From: Yamagishiella unicocca
Taxonomy: Eukaryota; Chlorophyta; Chlorophyceae; Chlamydomonadales; Volvocaceae
Direction of reading: 5' to 3'
DNA length: 64,000 nucleotides
Assembly: GCA_003116995.1 (NCBI GenBank)
Contig: BDSL01000009.1
Location: 930,001-994,000, forward strand
Positions 23,645 through 36,498 of this stretch are shown here, one piece after another; positions within the stretch are counted from its first letter, which is position 1; each line of letters opens with the position of its first letter. The notes under the pieces are model-generated. The model was not told the DNA's origin. It did no database searches and worked only from the letters and a program-made list of their open reading frames with translations. A program made the translations under genes and the position numbers.

Positions 23645-26600
23645 TCATCCGGACGATCCGCTCTCGATCTCCGCAACTGTCTCAACCACCCCGGCCACGC
23701 CCTCCTCCTTCTTAGCTCGCCACTCGCCGTCCTTGTCCTGCTCATAAACTTGCCGGGCCTCGTCCGCAAGAGGGAAAATCCGGCCGCCGCGGGTCCTGCC
23801 GCGTCCCCCTCCTTCCTCCCCGCCCCCCTCCTCGTCGTCCCCATCAACATCCAAGCCCTCCTGCGGTATGATCCCGCCGTTGCTGCCGTCGTTGGTGCCT
23901 CGGCTACCGCCGCGCGCCTCCCGCTCCTCCGCCTCCGCCAGCTGCATCAGCTGCTCGTAGTCCAGACCCCCCATCGCCGCCCCCGAACGACCCCCCCTGG
24001 GACCCGCCGCAAGCGCCTGCGCTGATGATGCCCGCTGCTGCCGGCCCAGGGCCTCCTTGCTCACCCCCCCGCCGGCCGCGCCACCTGACTCCACGGCGGA
24101 CCTCCTCCCTCGAGCGGTGGCGCCGCGGGGTGCTCCGGCCTTGCGCGCTGGGCTGCTGCGAGCGGCGCCGACGACGCGGCTGGCGCTGGCTGCAGCCGCC
24201 ACCGCCGCCACCGCCACTGGCGCAACCGCGGGCCGTGGCGGCGGGCGATGGGTTCCGCTGCCGGGCTGCCCGGGATCATCTGCCAGCTGCTGGTGCGGCG
24301 GCGGTGGAGGGGTCGGAGGCCAGCCGGGGTGCTGCTGCCACTGCTGCGGCGGCGGCGGCGAAGAAGGGGAGGGCTGCTGCCATTGCTGGGGTGGTGGCGG
24401 TGGCGCCGCTGGGTTGGCAGGCAGCATGGGGCCTCCGCCTCCGCCTCCGCCGCTGGGCAGTTGCCTGGGCGGGGGCTCCGTGGCCTGGCTGGGTGCGAGG
24501 GTGACGTCGATGACGCGAGGTCCCGCCCCGTCCTGCTGCTGCTCCCACCTGCAGCAGGAGGGCCGACACAAGGGGCCGGGAGAGGGGAGGGAGGGGGCGC
24601 GGAATGAGGGGTCAGGGCCGCAAGGGGCGCTGCGGGGCCGACCAGCAACCCGGTGAAACCCCATCGGGCCAGTAACTACCATCACCCTAGCGCCCCCCTC
24701 ATGCCACCCGCCCCGTCCGACCCAAAACCACACCCTTACCCCCGTCAAGCGATTTGGCGGCACTTGCCCTCCGAACCAAACCCCAAACCCCATTCCCCAA
24801 AACCCTAAGCCCCAAACCCCATTCCCCAAACCCTAAACCCCAAGCCCCGGCCCCCATTGCGCGCCTCACCCGTGATCGAAGCGGTACCCCAGCAGCCGGT
24901 TGCGCTGCTCCACGCGGTCCACGTGTCGGCCGCCGCGGAGGGGGCCGCCGCCGCGCGCCGCCTCCGCCAGCCCCGGGTCCTGGTAGCGCCCCGTGGCCCT
25001 GTCGTACATCAGGTAGGCCTCCCCCTGCGTGCCGATGTCCTTGTTGCGCACCTTCTGCAGCTTGATGTCCACCTCGGGGAGGGCCACACGGTAGCGCTTG
25101 CCGGTGTCGGGGTGCACGTGCTCCTGGAAGCGGCTGTGTGTGGGGGGGGAGGGGGCGGGCGGAAGAGGAAGGGGGACGGACGGGGGTTACAGAAGAGAAC
25201 CGGTTATTCGACAACGGAACCGACGGCGGGGGATCCGGTAAACGGTCTGCAGGGCTGTGTGTGCCGTTAGTCAGAGCGGTGAGTGGCAGCTAGGTGCGTG
25301 GCTTTGTGGTTGCGGCAGAGGGAGAGGATACGGGGGAGGAACGGAGGAAGTGGGTTGGTATGCTGCTGGGGGCCCGCGTCCCCACCGTGCCTTCGCTCCC
25401 CACCTACCTTACACCTTGCGGCTGCATGGGGTGACCACAAGGACCCCCACACCCCCCGGGCCGGACGTTGCTGCTGCTGCTGCTGCCCCCCAGGCTCCAC
25501 CCTCACCACCACCACCCTGCCCTGCCCTGCGCGCCTCTCCCTCGCCCTTCACCCACCCTCGCCGCTAACCACCACCGACCCCAAAGGCACCAACAACCAA
25601 ACCTACCCTGCCCCCTCACCCCCCTACCACCCACCCGCTCGCAAGAACCCAATGCCCCCCCAAGGTCATACCCGCCCCCAGCTTCTGGACCACCATCTTC
25701 AACGCCCTTGGTTTGTCGGCCGTGACTTCGCGGATTACCTTTTACCACTCCCAGCCCATATCCCCCCCAGCTCCCTAGTCCAGTAGCATGCGCGCGCGTC
25801 CAGATGTCCTAAGGCTATGCACCCGCTACACTTCCCAAGTCGAGTTACCGGTCCCTTTATGTATCCCCTCCAGCTCACCCCCTCCAGCTCACCCCCCCTC
25901 CAGCTCACCCCCTCCAGCTCACCCCCTCCAGCTCACCCCCTCCAGCTCACCCCCTCCAGCTCACCCCCTCCAGCTCACCCCCTCCAGCTCACCGATGCAC
26001 CACGATGCCGTTGTCGGTCTTGTTGAACCAGTGAGCCGAGCCCGATATGTCGTACAGCCCCGGCGACTGCCCGGAGAAGGCCTTCTGCTGGCGCGGGTGC
26101 GCCACGAACCACACGTGGCACTCGGTCTCGCGGGCGAAGCGGCGGACCTTGCTCAGCAGCTCGCGGATGAAGTCCGTCTCGTTTGCGTCACGGGAGCGGC
26201 GCGAGTCGAGCTCGTTGTAGGGGTCGATCAGCAGACCGCGGATGCCGAACCTAGCGGCGTGCGGGGGGCGCGGAGGGGAGGGAGGGAGGGAAGACTTGGG
26301 GAGAGCAAAGGACTGAACCTTAAACCCCAAGCTAAATCCTAAACCCCAAGCTGGATCCTAAACCCCCAGCCTCTCTCGCCGCCCCTCAAACGTATTGCCA
26401 GAACCCCAGCGACACGACGCAACCACGACAGGTACCCCGGGCTGTCCTCCCTTGTCGTGGTACCTGTTTCGGTTTCATCCCCTCCCTGGAGCCGCACCTG
26501 AGCACCGCCACCTTGGCCTTCTGCAGCACCCAGTCGATGGTGGGCGAGCCTGTCTCGTCCTCCTCCTCATAGCGGATGAGGTGGAAGTGGTCGGACAGCC

Positions 26601-29600
26601 AGTTGAAGCCGGCGATCACCTCGCGCAGCTCCATGGCGGGGACAAGCTCGGCGCCGCGCGGGGTGCTGCGCGGGAGGAGGCGCGGGGTGGGTGGGGAGAG
26701 GCGGGGGGCCACGTGTGTTTCGTGTTTGTGGGAACGTGCGCGGCATGATCGCTTCGGCAGTGGAGGCAGGGACGGGCAAGGTCAGCACCGCAACACCATA
26801 CGCGACCGGCTGCCCCCTCCTCAGCCTTCTTCCCGCCAGCCACTCTTCCCCTCGCTACCCCGGAGGAGTCCCGGAGTGGGGGGGTTGCAGCCCCCCACGA
26901 CCCTTGGTAGCCTTCATCTCCCTCCCAAGCCCCAACCCGACCCCATACCCTGTCTTTCCTCCGCCTTCTCCCCTCCTTTCCCCCCCCTTCGCCCCCCTTC
27001 TCTCCGCCTTCCCACCGCCTCCCCCCCGCCTTCTTCTCCAGCCCAGTCGGCGTACCTTCGCACGTAGGGCCTGAACGGCTTCCTCATTCGCTTCTCGATG
27101 AGCGCCTTCATGTGCGGCAGCGGCATCTTCTCCATGCTACACAGCGCGAAGGCCCAGCCGTGGTTCTCCGCCAGGTTGACCATCAAGGCGTCCAGCCACT
27201 CGGACTTGCCGCTGTTGGGGACACCTGGAGGCGGGAGGGGGCCGCGACGCACGACGTAAGGCCCGCAGGAACGACACACGACGTAAGGCCCGCAGGAACG
27301 ACACACGACGTAAGGCCCGCAGGAACGGGGGGGGGTGTATAAAAACCGTTTTACGGGGGGGGGAGAGAGATCAAGATCTTAGGTTGCCGTAACAGGGAAG
27401 GGTGCGGACCATGGTCGGGTAGGCGGGTGGGTGGGTGTGGCAGGGGGGGGCACCCAAAGCCAACAATCCCCCCACCCCACACACAGCCTGTGCACCAGCT
27501 ACAGTTCCCACGTCGAGTAACCGGTTCATGTTTTGCAAGCCCCACCTGTGACGATGGTCAGCTCCCCGGGCGCCACCCGGTAGAAGGGGTCCAGGCAGGG
27601 CCACCCCGTGGGCACTCCCTGCTGAAGCGGGTCGTGGCGCTGAAAGTAGCTGGCGATCTGGGGGCGGGGGCGGGGACGGGGGCCGGAAGGGGGGGGAGGG
27701 GTTTGGTTGGGGGCTCACGGGAATGAGGACGGGGTCAGAGTAGGCGAAAGGGTCCATGCTGGGGGCTCAGTTGGCGGCAGCATGTGGTGTGGTGGTGTGG
27801 GGCTCACGGACAGCGACGGAGGGTAAGCCTCAGGCGTCCGCCTCTTCTGCTGCACGCTCGTCCGCAGGCAGGGCAGCGCTGCTGTCCTGCCAGCGGCGCT
27901 GCTGTCACCGGCAGGGTAGTGCGCATGTAAATGCCGAACGCTCGGATGAACTGCTCCATGTCTTTGTTGCAGTTTCTGTGTTGTAGTTCTTCAACTGCGG
28001 GCACTTCAGCCTCGGACAAGCATCCAGGACACCGCCCTGGACACCGCAGGTTTCCCGATAGCCAACCCAGGTTCTCCGGCATGCACACGCAAGCGCGTGC
28101 CCCAAAATTATACGACAGCTAGCTTCTGTCCTCCGTCTCCTATGTCGTGTAACCGGGTCTCCTCGCCCTCCCCACCCACCTCGAACTCGTACTCCTTGAA
28201 TGTGGCCAGCCCCGACACCTTGGCCGGCTGGGCCGCCTCCAGCCGGGCCACCAGCTGCTCGGGGCCGTCCAGGATGAGAACCTGGGGATTGGGGAAGGGG
28301 GGGCGTGTGTATTGGGGGGATGGGGACGGGGGGCCGTGTATATTGCAGGGATGGCGCGGAAACCGTTGGACACGGCATAGGACAAAGAGGAAATAACTCT
28401 TCAGTTGAAGCGTGTGTATTTTGGGGGAGGGGTGGTGAGGCTCGCGAGTCTGCGGGTTACGGAGGATGTTCGTGAGGTCGCTGGCAGGCGAGCACCAATC
28501 GCACCCCCTGCAGCGGCACTCACGTCATTGGCGTCTTTCCGGAACCCCGGCGGCCGGCCCCCCTGGCCCTGACCGCCGGATTCGGGGTCCTCGTCGTAGT
28601 TGAGCTCCCTGCGCGGGACGGCCGGGGGGAAGAGAGGGGAGTGAACCGGAGGGCGGGGGAGGGGCGCCCAAGTGAGCAGGCGGCGCCGGATCCGCAACCT
28701 CCCTTCCCTCCTCCCACTCTGTCGATTTACAGGATTTCCTCCACCCTGCCGCCTACTTCATCCCCCCTTCATCGTCCTCATCGCCCTGCTACGCTTACTC
28801 TCTCCACGGCACCCCCGCCCCCGTCACCCCGCACCTTAACCGTCCCCAGGCCCACCAAACCCTTAAAACTACTCGCCGGCTGGCTTCTGTCCCCCCGTCT
28901 CCTATGCCATGTAACCGGGTCTTCTCGCTCCACCCCAGGTTCTTCATCCTCCCCCAGCGCACCCCACTCACTCGTTGTCCCAGCTGACCACCTCCCAGCA
29001 CCGCTCCCTGCCCAGCCGCCGCAGCAGCTCCCGCCGCAGCGCCTGACCCGCCGCGTCGTTGTCGGTGGCGAGCGTGAAGCGGCAGCGGCTGAGGTCGGGC
29101 AGCAGCTGCAGGAAGCTGTCCATGTAGGCGTAGTGCGCCTTGAAGCGGCCGCCGTGCTCGTCCATGCGGTCGGGGCGGGAGAAGACCTGCTGGGGGGCGG
29201 CGGCGCCGGACTGGGCCTTGGCGGAGGGGGCGCCTGCAGCAGCAGGGGGCCGGGGGGTTGCAAGGAAGACCCGTGTACGTGAGGGGGGTGAGGGGTGGCG
29301 TGAAAACCGTTGACACGGAAAATACAGGATAGTGGGCGCATGGGCGGAAGACAGCGAGGATGTGGGGGGGGAGGAAGGGAGGGAGAGGGTTGGTTTTCTT
29401 TCAGAGGGTACCCGTGGTGGGCCGGCACATGGAGAGGAGAACAGGAGGAGGGGTCATAGGGCAGTTGGCGGGCGGGCAAGATCCGGGAGGTTAGGGGGAC
29501 AGTGGGCCCTATGCCCGCAGCAGGGGGGGCTGGAGGGGGATGCGTGAGGCCCCCCGGCAGGTGACTACTGTGCGCCGGTGTACGGCAACCTTGCCCTCCC

Positions 29601-32600
29601 TGGACCTGGCCCTGCACCCCTGACCGCCACCGCCGGCCGGCTCGGTCGTACCGTTTGGCACCGAAACCACGTTGTTGTAGCCGGCCGCGTTGAGCGCCAT
29701 CTTGTCCATCTCTCCCTCCACGATGATAATGTCGGTGAAGCCGCCAGAAGCCACGTCATCGTAACCGAACATGATGGGCTCGCAGCCGAAGCTCTGGAGG
29801 TGAGTGAGGGGGCGCGGGAGAGGGGGCGGCGGCGGCGGTGGTTAGAGAGGAAACCCGTAGGTTGGCAACTATAGATAAAGTAAAACCGACTGGGAGACCG
29901 GCGGTGGCGGGGGAGGTGAGGAGGTCTGCGGTGGCGGTGGCGGTTGTCGGGGTGGGGGCGGCGAGGTAGGAGGTCGCAGCGCCCCGCCACCGCGACATCC
30001 GCGAGGAAGCAATGCACCAGTAATGGTGGGTACAACCAACAACAAAGAAAAGTTCGCAGCCCCCAACCTCGCTGCCCAACCCTCCTCTCTCCCCGCCGCT
30101 TGCTCCGGAACCACCATCACCACCACCACCCCGCCCCCGCCCACACCTCACCTCGGCGCCCCTCGCCAGCCCCCCTCCCCTCACACACATATTAATCGCA
30201 CCCACCGATCTGAAGTCCTTCTTGGCAAAGGGTGTGGGGCTGCTGGGGTCGAACAGTCGGTACTTTGCGAACACCATCTTGCCCCCCCGGAAGAAGGGGA
30301 AGGCCACCGCCAGCTCCTCGCGCTGCCGGTCGTGGATGTAAATGCGGGTGCAGTAGATGCGGTTGCTGCGGAGCACCTCGTCGGGGATCTTGCGCTGGTT
30401 CCGGAGCCAGTCCAGGGCCTCGGGGGTCAGCGAGGAGAAGTACGGATCCTGCGGCGGCGGTTGGGGTTGAGCGCGGGGACGCGGGCGACAGGAAGATGAG
30501 GGCGGTGGGAAACGGCTGCGGCGAGTTGAGCTGGCGGATTGGACGCGAGGACGCCAAGTGTGGGTACAGGCAGGTGCCGAACACGGGAGGCTTGGCGCCA
30601 CTTTGGGGCCGGGCGGGGTGAGTCTGGGGCCCGCCTCTCTGGTGCCGAGCTGCCGGCCATGGGGCCTCGAGTCGTGCCAACATAGTCGCTTCACTCCCGA
30701 CCCCGCCCGCCGCCCTCTGCCCCGCCCCGCGTCTCTCGCACCACCTACCCGCCCCGCCCCCACCTTTTCGTCAAATCCCTCCCAGCGGTGCGGCTCGAAC
30801 TTGGGCATGTTGTACTGCTTGGGCCCCCGCTGGGTGTTACGGATCTTTAGGGCGTACTCCTGGGGGGGTGGGGCGAGTGGGACGAGCGGGAGGAGGGGGG
30901 AGGGAGTTGGTGGTGAGGACTCAAGGTCCCGAGAGCGCCGCCGAGGACCAAGGAAGACGCAGGCCCGGCCGTGCGCGGGGGAAGCAGCACCCTCGCCCTG
31001 ATGCACAGCACCAGGCCTTGGTAACCGATGAAAACAACGGTGGCGCGGCGCCTTCCCGGCAGCTACTGCTGGCTTCCCCTGCGCACGAAGCTGCTCTTGC
31101 ACCCTCCCCAGGCCTCAGCTGGAAGCGGCAGTTATCTCCATCCGCCCCGCCGCACGTGCCGCTCCCGGGAGCTCCTATCCTTCCCCCGGTAGTCCGTGCA
31201 ACTGGAAGCACCTGGCCTTCTCCTCTCGGCGGGAAGGGGCTGCAGCGAGCCCATGCAGCGAGCCCATGCAGCGAGCCCATGCAGCGAGCCCATGCAACGA
31301 GCCCATGCAGCGAGCCCATGCTCCTTATGAGAACAGCTTTCACACGAGTTAGCCTTATAACAGCTCGATGGCCGTGTTGGTCCCGATTAGGCGCCCACGT
31401 ACCCATACCATCAAGCCCCCATCGCCTGGTGCCGGCCGCCAGCTGGCCGAGGTCAAAAGCCTCCGCACTGGCCGAGGTCAAAAGCCCCTTGCCATGCATG
31501 CCAGCGCCCCCCCCCCGTGCTCACCATCACCACCCAAAGGGGGGATTAGGGGCTGGTGGCGGGTCGGAAAGGGGAGCACACGGCAGGTGCCAACCCGTAC
31601 TGGTGGTGGTGGCCCCCCCCCCTTCCTCACTTTGGCCTCAAGACAGCTCCCTCCCTCCCCGGCCTCGCCCCGCGCACCCCGCCCTACCATGAGGTGCTTC
31701 TCGTTGGCGTTCATCTGATCGGCCCCCGCCCCAGCTGCGGGCGGGGGCCGGAAGGCAGCCGGCTGGCCGTCATCCAGAAAGGTGGCGGCGGCAGCAGCAC
31801 CGGCTTGCGACTCCTCCTCGCCGGCCCCCGCCACGTCGCGACCGGGGAAGCCCCCGGCGCCGCCAGTGCGGTTGTTCGGTGGGGCCGGTACGGGGTAGGC
31901 CCTGCCCGCCCCCGCCTCTGGCCCCGCCCACGACCCTGCCCCAGCCGCCCACGGCGGTCTCGCACCGCCCGCAGCAGCGGCCTGCGGCCGCTGCTGCTGT
32001 GCCGGGGTGGGGCTGGGGTCAGGCCAGCGGTACTGCGACCTGGGGGCTGTCTGCGGTGGCGGTTGCGGTGACGCCGTTGGCGGTTGCGGCGGCGGTTGCG
32101 GCGGCGATTGTGGCGGTGGTTGCGGCACCTGTGGCGGTGGTTGCGGCGCCTGTGGCGGCGGTTGCGGCGGCGGTTGCGGCGGGAGTGTCCGGCGCTGCAT
32201 TGAGCCGAATGTCCCCAGCGGTCTGGACTGGTCGGCTTGAAGAGGCGCCGCCTCGCCCGGGCCGGGGCTGGGGACCCACGTACCGCCAGCCCCAGAGCCC
32301 CGCCCCCCCGCCGTCCCGACCCCCCCCGGTGCTGTGGAGGTAGACGCACGAGGAAACGCCGCCGCGCCGCCGGCCCCCACTCCAGCGCCGTACGGACCGC
32401 TGCCGGCGGCGCCGCCTGGCTGCCCGGCGGCCGCCCCAACGCCAAAGCCGCGACCGGCGGGAGGGGCGCTGCCGGGTACCGGCCCCCGCGGCGGTCCGGC
32501 TCCGGATGGGGGCCACCCCACCTGGCTGCCGTTCGGATACATGCGCTGGCCTGGAGGCGCGCCTGGTGGGCCCTGCGGAGACAGCCACGGAGCTGGGGCC

Positions 32601-33195
32601 GCCGCGGGTGGGGATGAGGGCACGGAGGGGGCCCCGGCGACGGAGGGTCCGAGGCCGGTCTGCCCCGGCGCTGCCTGCCGGCCACCGAGCCAGTCGCCTG
32701 CAGGTGCGGTTCCGGCTCCTGCTGCGGCTCCTGCTGCGGCTGCGGGTCCGGCTCCTGCTCCTGCTCCGGCTGCGGTTGCGGATCCGAATCCTGCCGCGGT
32801 TGCGGATTCGAATCCTGCTGCGGCTCCTGCTGCGGTTGCGGATCCGGCTCCTGCTGCGGTTCCTGCCGCGGCTGCACCTCCGGGCTGGTACTGTTGTTGC
32901 GGTGGCGGTACCAGCCCCGAGGAGCTGGCTGCGGCAGCCGAGGGCAGGTACCTGTCCAGGGCCACCCGCGCGGGGGTGTCGCCGCCCTGGAAGCCGAACC
33001 CGGGTCCGCCGCCACTCCTACTGCCGCTGCTGCTGCCGCTGAGACCGTAGCCGTAGCTCCCGGCCGCGGCGCCGCCTGGCCGTGATCCCGCTCCGGGCGC
33101 TGGGTCGCTGCTCGATGGGGCCTCCACGAGGCCGCCAGACTGGAAGCCAGGGCCGTCGTCCCGGCCGCTGCCCGGGGGCTCCACGACCGCAGTTT

Positions 33196-33226
<31 letters not shown>

Positions 33227-33739
33227 AGATCCTGACCCAGATCCCGACCCAGATCCCGGTTCGTACCAGCCCGGTCCGTCCGCGCTCGGCCCGCCCTTCA
33301 GGACCGGGTCGCGGCGCGCAGCACTGCGCACCGTGGCGGGCTGACCCATGGGACGGGGCCCCGTGCCCAGGACCCCGCCGTCCAGGTCCGAGTCCAGGGA
33401 GACCTGCCTTATGAGCTTCCTCCGGTGCTCCGCCTCCCTCCTGGCCCTCTCCTCGGACGACACGCTCAGCGACGGCTTGCAGCCCTTTGAGAAGTGCGCC
33501 GAGAGCTTGGCTAGGGTGACTAATGCGCCGCAGTGTTCGCACTCGCACTTGGGCCGGCCTAAGGTGTTTCCCCCCATGGCCCCGCCAGCGCGGCACAGCA
33601 CCCGCAGCGGCCGCGCTGGGCCGCCTGCAGCCCGTCGGCTGGAGAGGCCAGCCCCGAGCCACAGCTGCGGCCGGGAGGCTGGTCCTGGGCCGAAGGTGGA
33701 GGTCAGGGCCCTTGCCACCGGGGAACCCCGGCATAGCAT
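23645..33739 (-). CDS. TWINKLE-type organellar DNA primase-helicase
   Basis: T7 gp4-like replicative primase-helicase of plastid and/or mitochondrial DNA. Thirteen exons, high to low: 33739-31688, 30859-30764, 30448-30206, 29793-29652, 29233-28972, 28608-28524, 28281-28180, 27657-27546, 27224-27056, 26665-26498, 26250-25993, 25133-24870, 24548-23645. All phases agree, giving 1618 residues. The primase part spans ~717-935, with TOPRIM motifs IIIVEGEMDK and TLATDNDAAGQAL. The helicase has Walker A TGVPNSGKSEW (~1030), Walker B GLLIDPYNEL, HVWFVAHPRQ, YDISGSAHW and KVRNKDIG. Plant homologues are about 700 residues. The excess is a 684-residue first exon (transit-like start MLCRGSPVARALTSTF, a C2HC motif at ~67-87, then Gly/Ser/Pro/Gln-rich sequence) and a ~300-residue low-complexity tail. 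ATG 33739 is preferred. The frame is open further upstream to ~34054. Confidence 0.93.
24773..24855. repeat. CCCTAAA/CCCCAAA-like tract in TWINKLE intron 12
   Basis: Irregular CCCCAAACCCCATT and CCCTAAACCCC units inside an intron. A shorter similar tract lies in the next upstream intron around 26318-26372. It resembles degenerate telomere-like sequence but is irregular. Confidence 0.5.
25868..25994 (-). repeat. 14-nt minisatellite at the donor of TWINKLE intron 11
   Basis: Nine copies of a 14-base unit (plus strand CTCCAGCTCACCCC) start exactly at the 5' splice site of the exon ending at 25993. In transcript sense each unit begins GTGAGCTGGAG, so the donor itself is repeated nine times. Confidence 0.85.
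27238..27326 (-). repeat. 27-nt tandem repeat near the acceptor of TWINKLE intron 8
   Basis: Three copies of a unit containing ACACGACGTAAGGCCCGCAG (plus strand), close to the acceptor of the Walker A exon. The sequence ACACGACGTAAGG resembles the dispersed ACGACATAGGA family. Confidence 0.75.
28139..28162 (+). repeat. CCTATGTCGTGTAACCGGGT dispersed motif, TWINKLE intron 7
   Basis: CCTATGTCGTGTAACCGGGT close to the donor of an intron. The same motif occurs at 28897-28920 in intron 5 and, reversed, at 28359-28384 in intron 6 of the same gene. Confidence 0.65.
28897..28922 (+). repeat. CCTATGCCATGTAACCGGGT dispersed motif, TWINKLE intron 5
   Basis: Near copy (three mismatches) of the motif at 28139, in a different intron. 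Confidence 0.6.
31241..31322 (+). repeat. 13-nt minisatellite in TWINKLE intron 1
   Basis: Six copies of CAGCGAGCCCATG with one substitution, in the intron between the long first exon and exon 2. Confidence 0.85.
33195..33260 (-). repeat. Gly-Ser dipeptide repeat in TWINKLE exon 1
   Basis: GACCCC/GACCCA hexanucleotide repeats (plus strand) encode about ten Gly-Ser pairs. The frame remains open, so this is part of the protein's disordered region. Confidence 0.75.
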
Positions 33740-36498
33740 GGTTGCGAGGAGGCCGGAGGTTGGGAAGGCGGACGCCGTCGTGGTGGTGTCCCAACCTGGA
33801 CGGCACAGGCACTGCTGCAGGGAGGTGGCTGCACACGGCGGCGCGCACGGGCTGCTGGCTGTGGTGGAGCAGCGCGGCGCGGGTTGCGGATGAGGGGCGG
33901 TGCTGCGGGGGTGCAGCGCTCGGGGGGATGGAGCCGGCGCCGCCGTCGTGGAAGCCGCGCCAGTTGATGGATTTGAGAGGGAAACGCCGCCATGGCCAAC
34001 CAAGGGCATCTGGGCGCGGTGCGAGGCGATGGAGATGCCTGACGCGACCCTCACGAGAGCCCAAGGTCACGCCGTACGCCCCGTAGCATGCGGTGAGTAG
34101 GCAGTGGTCAAATCTTAGACACTAATAACAGTAACTTGGGGTTCCAAAGCCAGGAGGAAGCCGAGGCTGGCCGCCGCTCGCCGCCCATAAGTAAGATTGC
34201 CGAGGCAGTCTATAACCCCGTAACGCCGTTATGTATGCTATAAAGAAATATTAAGCCTCGTTACGCGCTGGAGCTCCTTTTTGCGTACGGTAACCGGCGT
34301 GCTCTACTTGGAAAAGTCAAGGTTTGGCGATGATTACTTTTAGGCAATCATTACGTGTGAGCTATAGGTGTTGATTTGAAGCATAGGGAATGCTGTATAA
34401 AACCACATGTCGTGTCCGCCCAGTTTCCGGTACTGGACTGACGCATCGGCGACACAAACAGCCACTAGACGTATTCGCCAAAATGTCCAAGTGTTTCAAC
34501 ATGGCATTCCTGTTCAAGTTATCCTACTGTCGTGGGTGCGATGTGACCCAAGGACCACGCCAGCTTACTCAAGGCACGGATCATGCATTTGGCCTTACAC
34601 GACCACGAGAGCGTGTTAATGAAGAGGATACATTCGTCTTGCAATTTGCGAATGGAGTCGCGGCCGACAAAGGCAAGGCCAAAGCTGTCGTCACTCCGCA
34701 ACCACGAAGGTTGTTTAGTGCAGTAAAGTGACGTTTCAATGTCACACTGGGCCCCCACCCTGCTGCACCCAGCGACGTTCATCGAACGATGCAATGTGAA
34801 ACGCGCTCTCATCCTTTCGGTTTACCGCATGGCTAATTGCAAGCTGGGCCCATAACGGGAGTCGTTAAGCGGGGTTGAGCGTCTATCCGGAACACGGGTC
34901 AAAACCGGCTGGAGACACACGGACTGCCGACAGCTTCGGGCCTGGGTTTTCAAGCCAGTTATGACCCGCATATCCTCTTTCAAGTGTAAACAGTTTTCGG
35001 CAAAACAGGAACTTTCGTACGCGATCGATGAAAGCTCCTGCCGGCCAGCTCCTGCAAGCTGCCGGTGCCGTTACCACCGTTTGGCACATGTCGCTGAGGT
35101 AAGCGTACCAGCACTGACCGCTCCCTCTCGGGAGAAGGGGTTCCGTGGCTCAGTTCCGTTGCGCTGCCCTGGTTCTCCATGTACCTCTGTATGCGTACCT
35201 CATATGGCCGCAACAATGAGCACGGAACGCCAAGCGCAACCCCCTCACCTCTCACACCTCTGCCAAGCCGCCGTGTCGGGTCAGGCTTCTGCATCTCCGT
35301 ACATGGGGGGGGGGCTGCAAGTGCAAGTGGTGGTCATAAGGCCGGCCACCGTGTCCCTGTCTAGCCTGTAGGTACCAGTACACCAAACCCAGCCCACAGG
35401 CGTTACAGGACAACTAGGTGCTCCTGCTGCCTGGTGGCTGCAGGACACCGACGTAGCGATGGAACGCGCAAGTCCTGCAGCGCGCTTCCGACCGTTCGCT
35501 AGGCTCCCTTGTCCTGTCGACAGCACTAAAGAACGGGCAGACGGCCTTTAGCACTGCTGCCGGCTCCACCACAGCAGCACGGTAACTGCCAGCACGGGCA
35601 AGCGCAGAACAACCCAGATGTAAGGAGGGGCGTACCGACCTGGTGGCATAAGGGATGGAAGACGAACCGTTCTTCTGTAAAAGACCTAGGAGGGACGATG
35701 AACCTGGTCGCCGGGAAACGCTGCCGCAGGTACGGAAGGCGCGTGGGTGAACAAGAGAGGGCCGGCTTTCGCAAGCAGTATCTGGACCACCGCATCGCCC
35801 GCGGGCTTCACAGGCCATCAGGAATTCGTGGGTGTGGGACAAGTACATGCAAGATGACGCCAGTCGCACAGTACACGGTCGCCCATCGGCACCAGACCGC
35901 CAGAGACCGAAACACGGCCGAGAGCACGGGCTTCTCGCAACCATGACAGGCGTTTTGCGAGCCCAGCTTGAGCTACGAAGGAGTAAAAAATGCAAAGGCT
36001 CATGGCGTTATCGTGGGGTGCTGTTGCAGTTGCCACCGAGGTGGGACCGCCAGCATCGCAACGATGCGCCTTTATGACTGATTATTAGGCTCGCAGAACG
36101 TGTAGCCTTTGCCATACCATATATTTCATGAATTGTAGCCACCTTGTCACGGATCGATTGACAAGTGCGTGCTGCAGTTTATGTAATGACGCAGCTTGCG
36201 TGTGGTTTCGGTTGCCCAGCGGTGCTTGAAGCAACGGCCCGTACGGACGGCAGCAGGCGTGACGCTTGGGGAGAGCTAGGAAAGGATTTACTTTACCAGG
36301 TGAAAGCTTTGACTGCTGCTGGGGCTAGGCAAGTCTTCCCCTCGCTCTTGCAAGGCGCGTAAGGCAGAGTCCGCGTGCGCGGAACTTTGTGACGCGGCAC
36401 AGAATCGTGCAATAAAGCATAGCCTAGGGTCAGGACAACTTAGCTTATGTGAATTATAGTGGCTTCTGAGCCCTTTTCTGGGCTTTCGTTAGGTTGAA
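33740..36498. other. head-to-head spacer between TWINKLE and F-box gene
   Basis: About 2.7 kb containing two divergent promoters. The AT-richer part (about 34100-34800) differs from the GC-rich exons. No recognisable gene or promoter element could be supported. Confidence 0.45.

Noticed and set aside
23645..24829. 394-codon minus-strand ORF taken as a separate gene
   Set aside because: Its upstream part (repeated GLGFWGMG-type peptide) is intron repeat. The frame from 24548 is the in-phase last exon of TWINKLE.
24773..24855. Telomere-like CCCTAAA sequence
   Set aside because: The units are irregular, inside an intron and far from any end. More likely a degenerate minisatellite than a telomere or chromosome break.
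35414..35995. 193-codon minus-strand ORF upstream of TWINKLE
   Set aside because: No recognisable domain. The composition looks like chance opening in GC-rich DNA.
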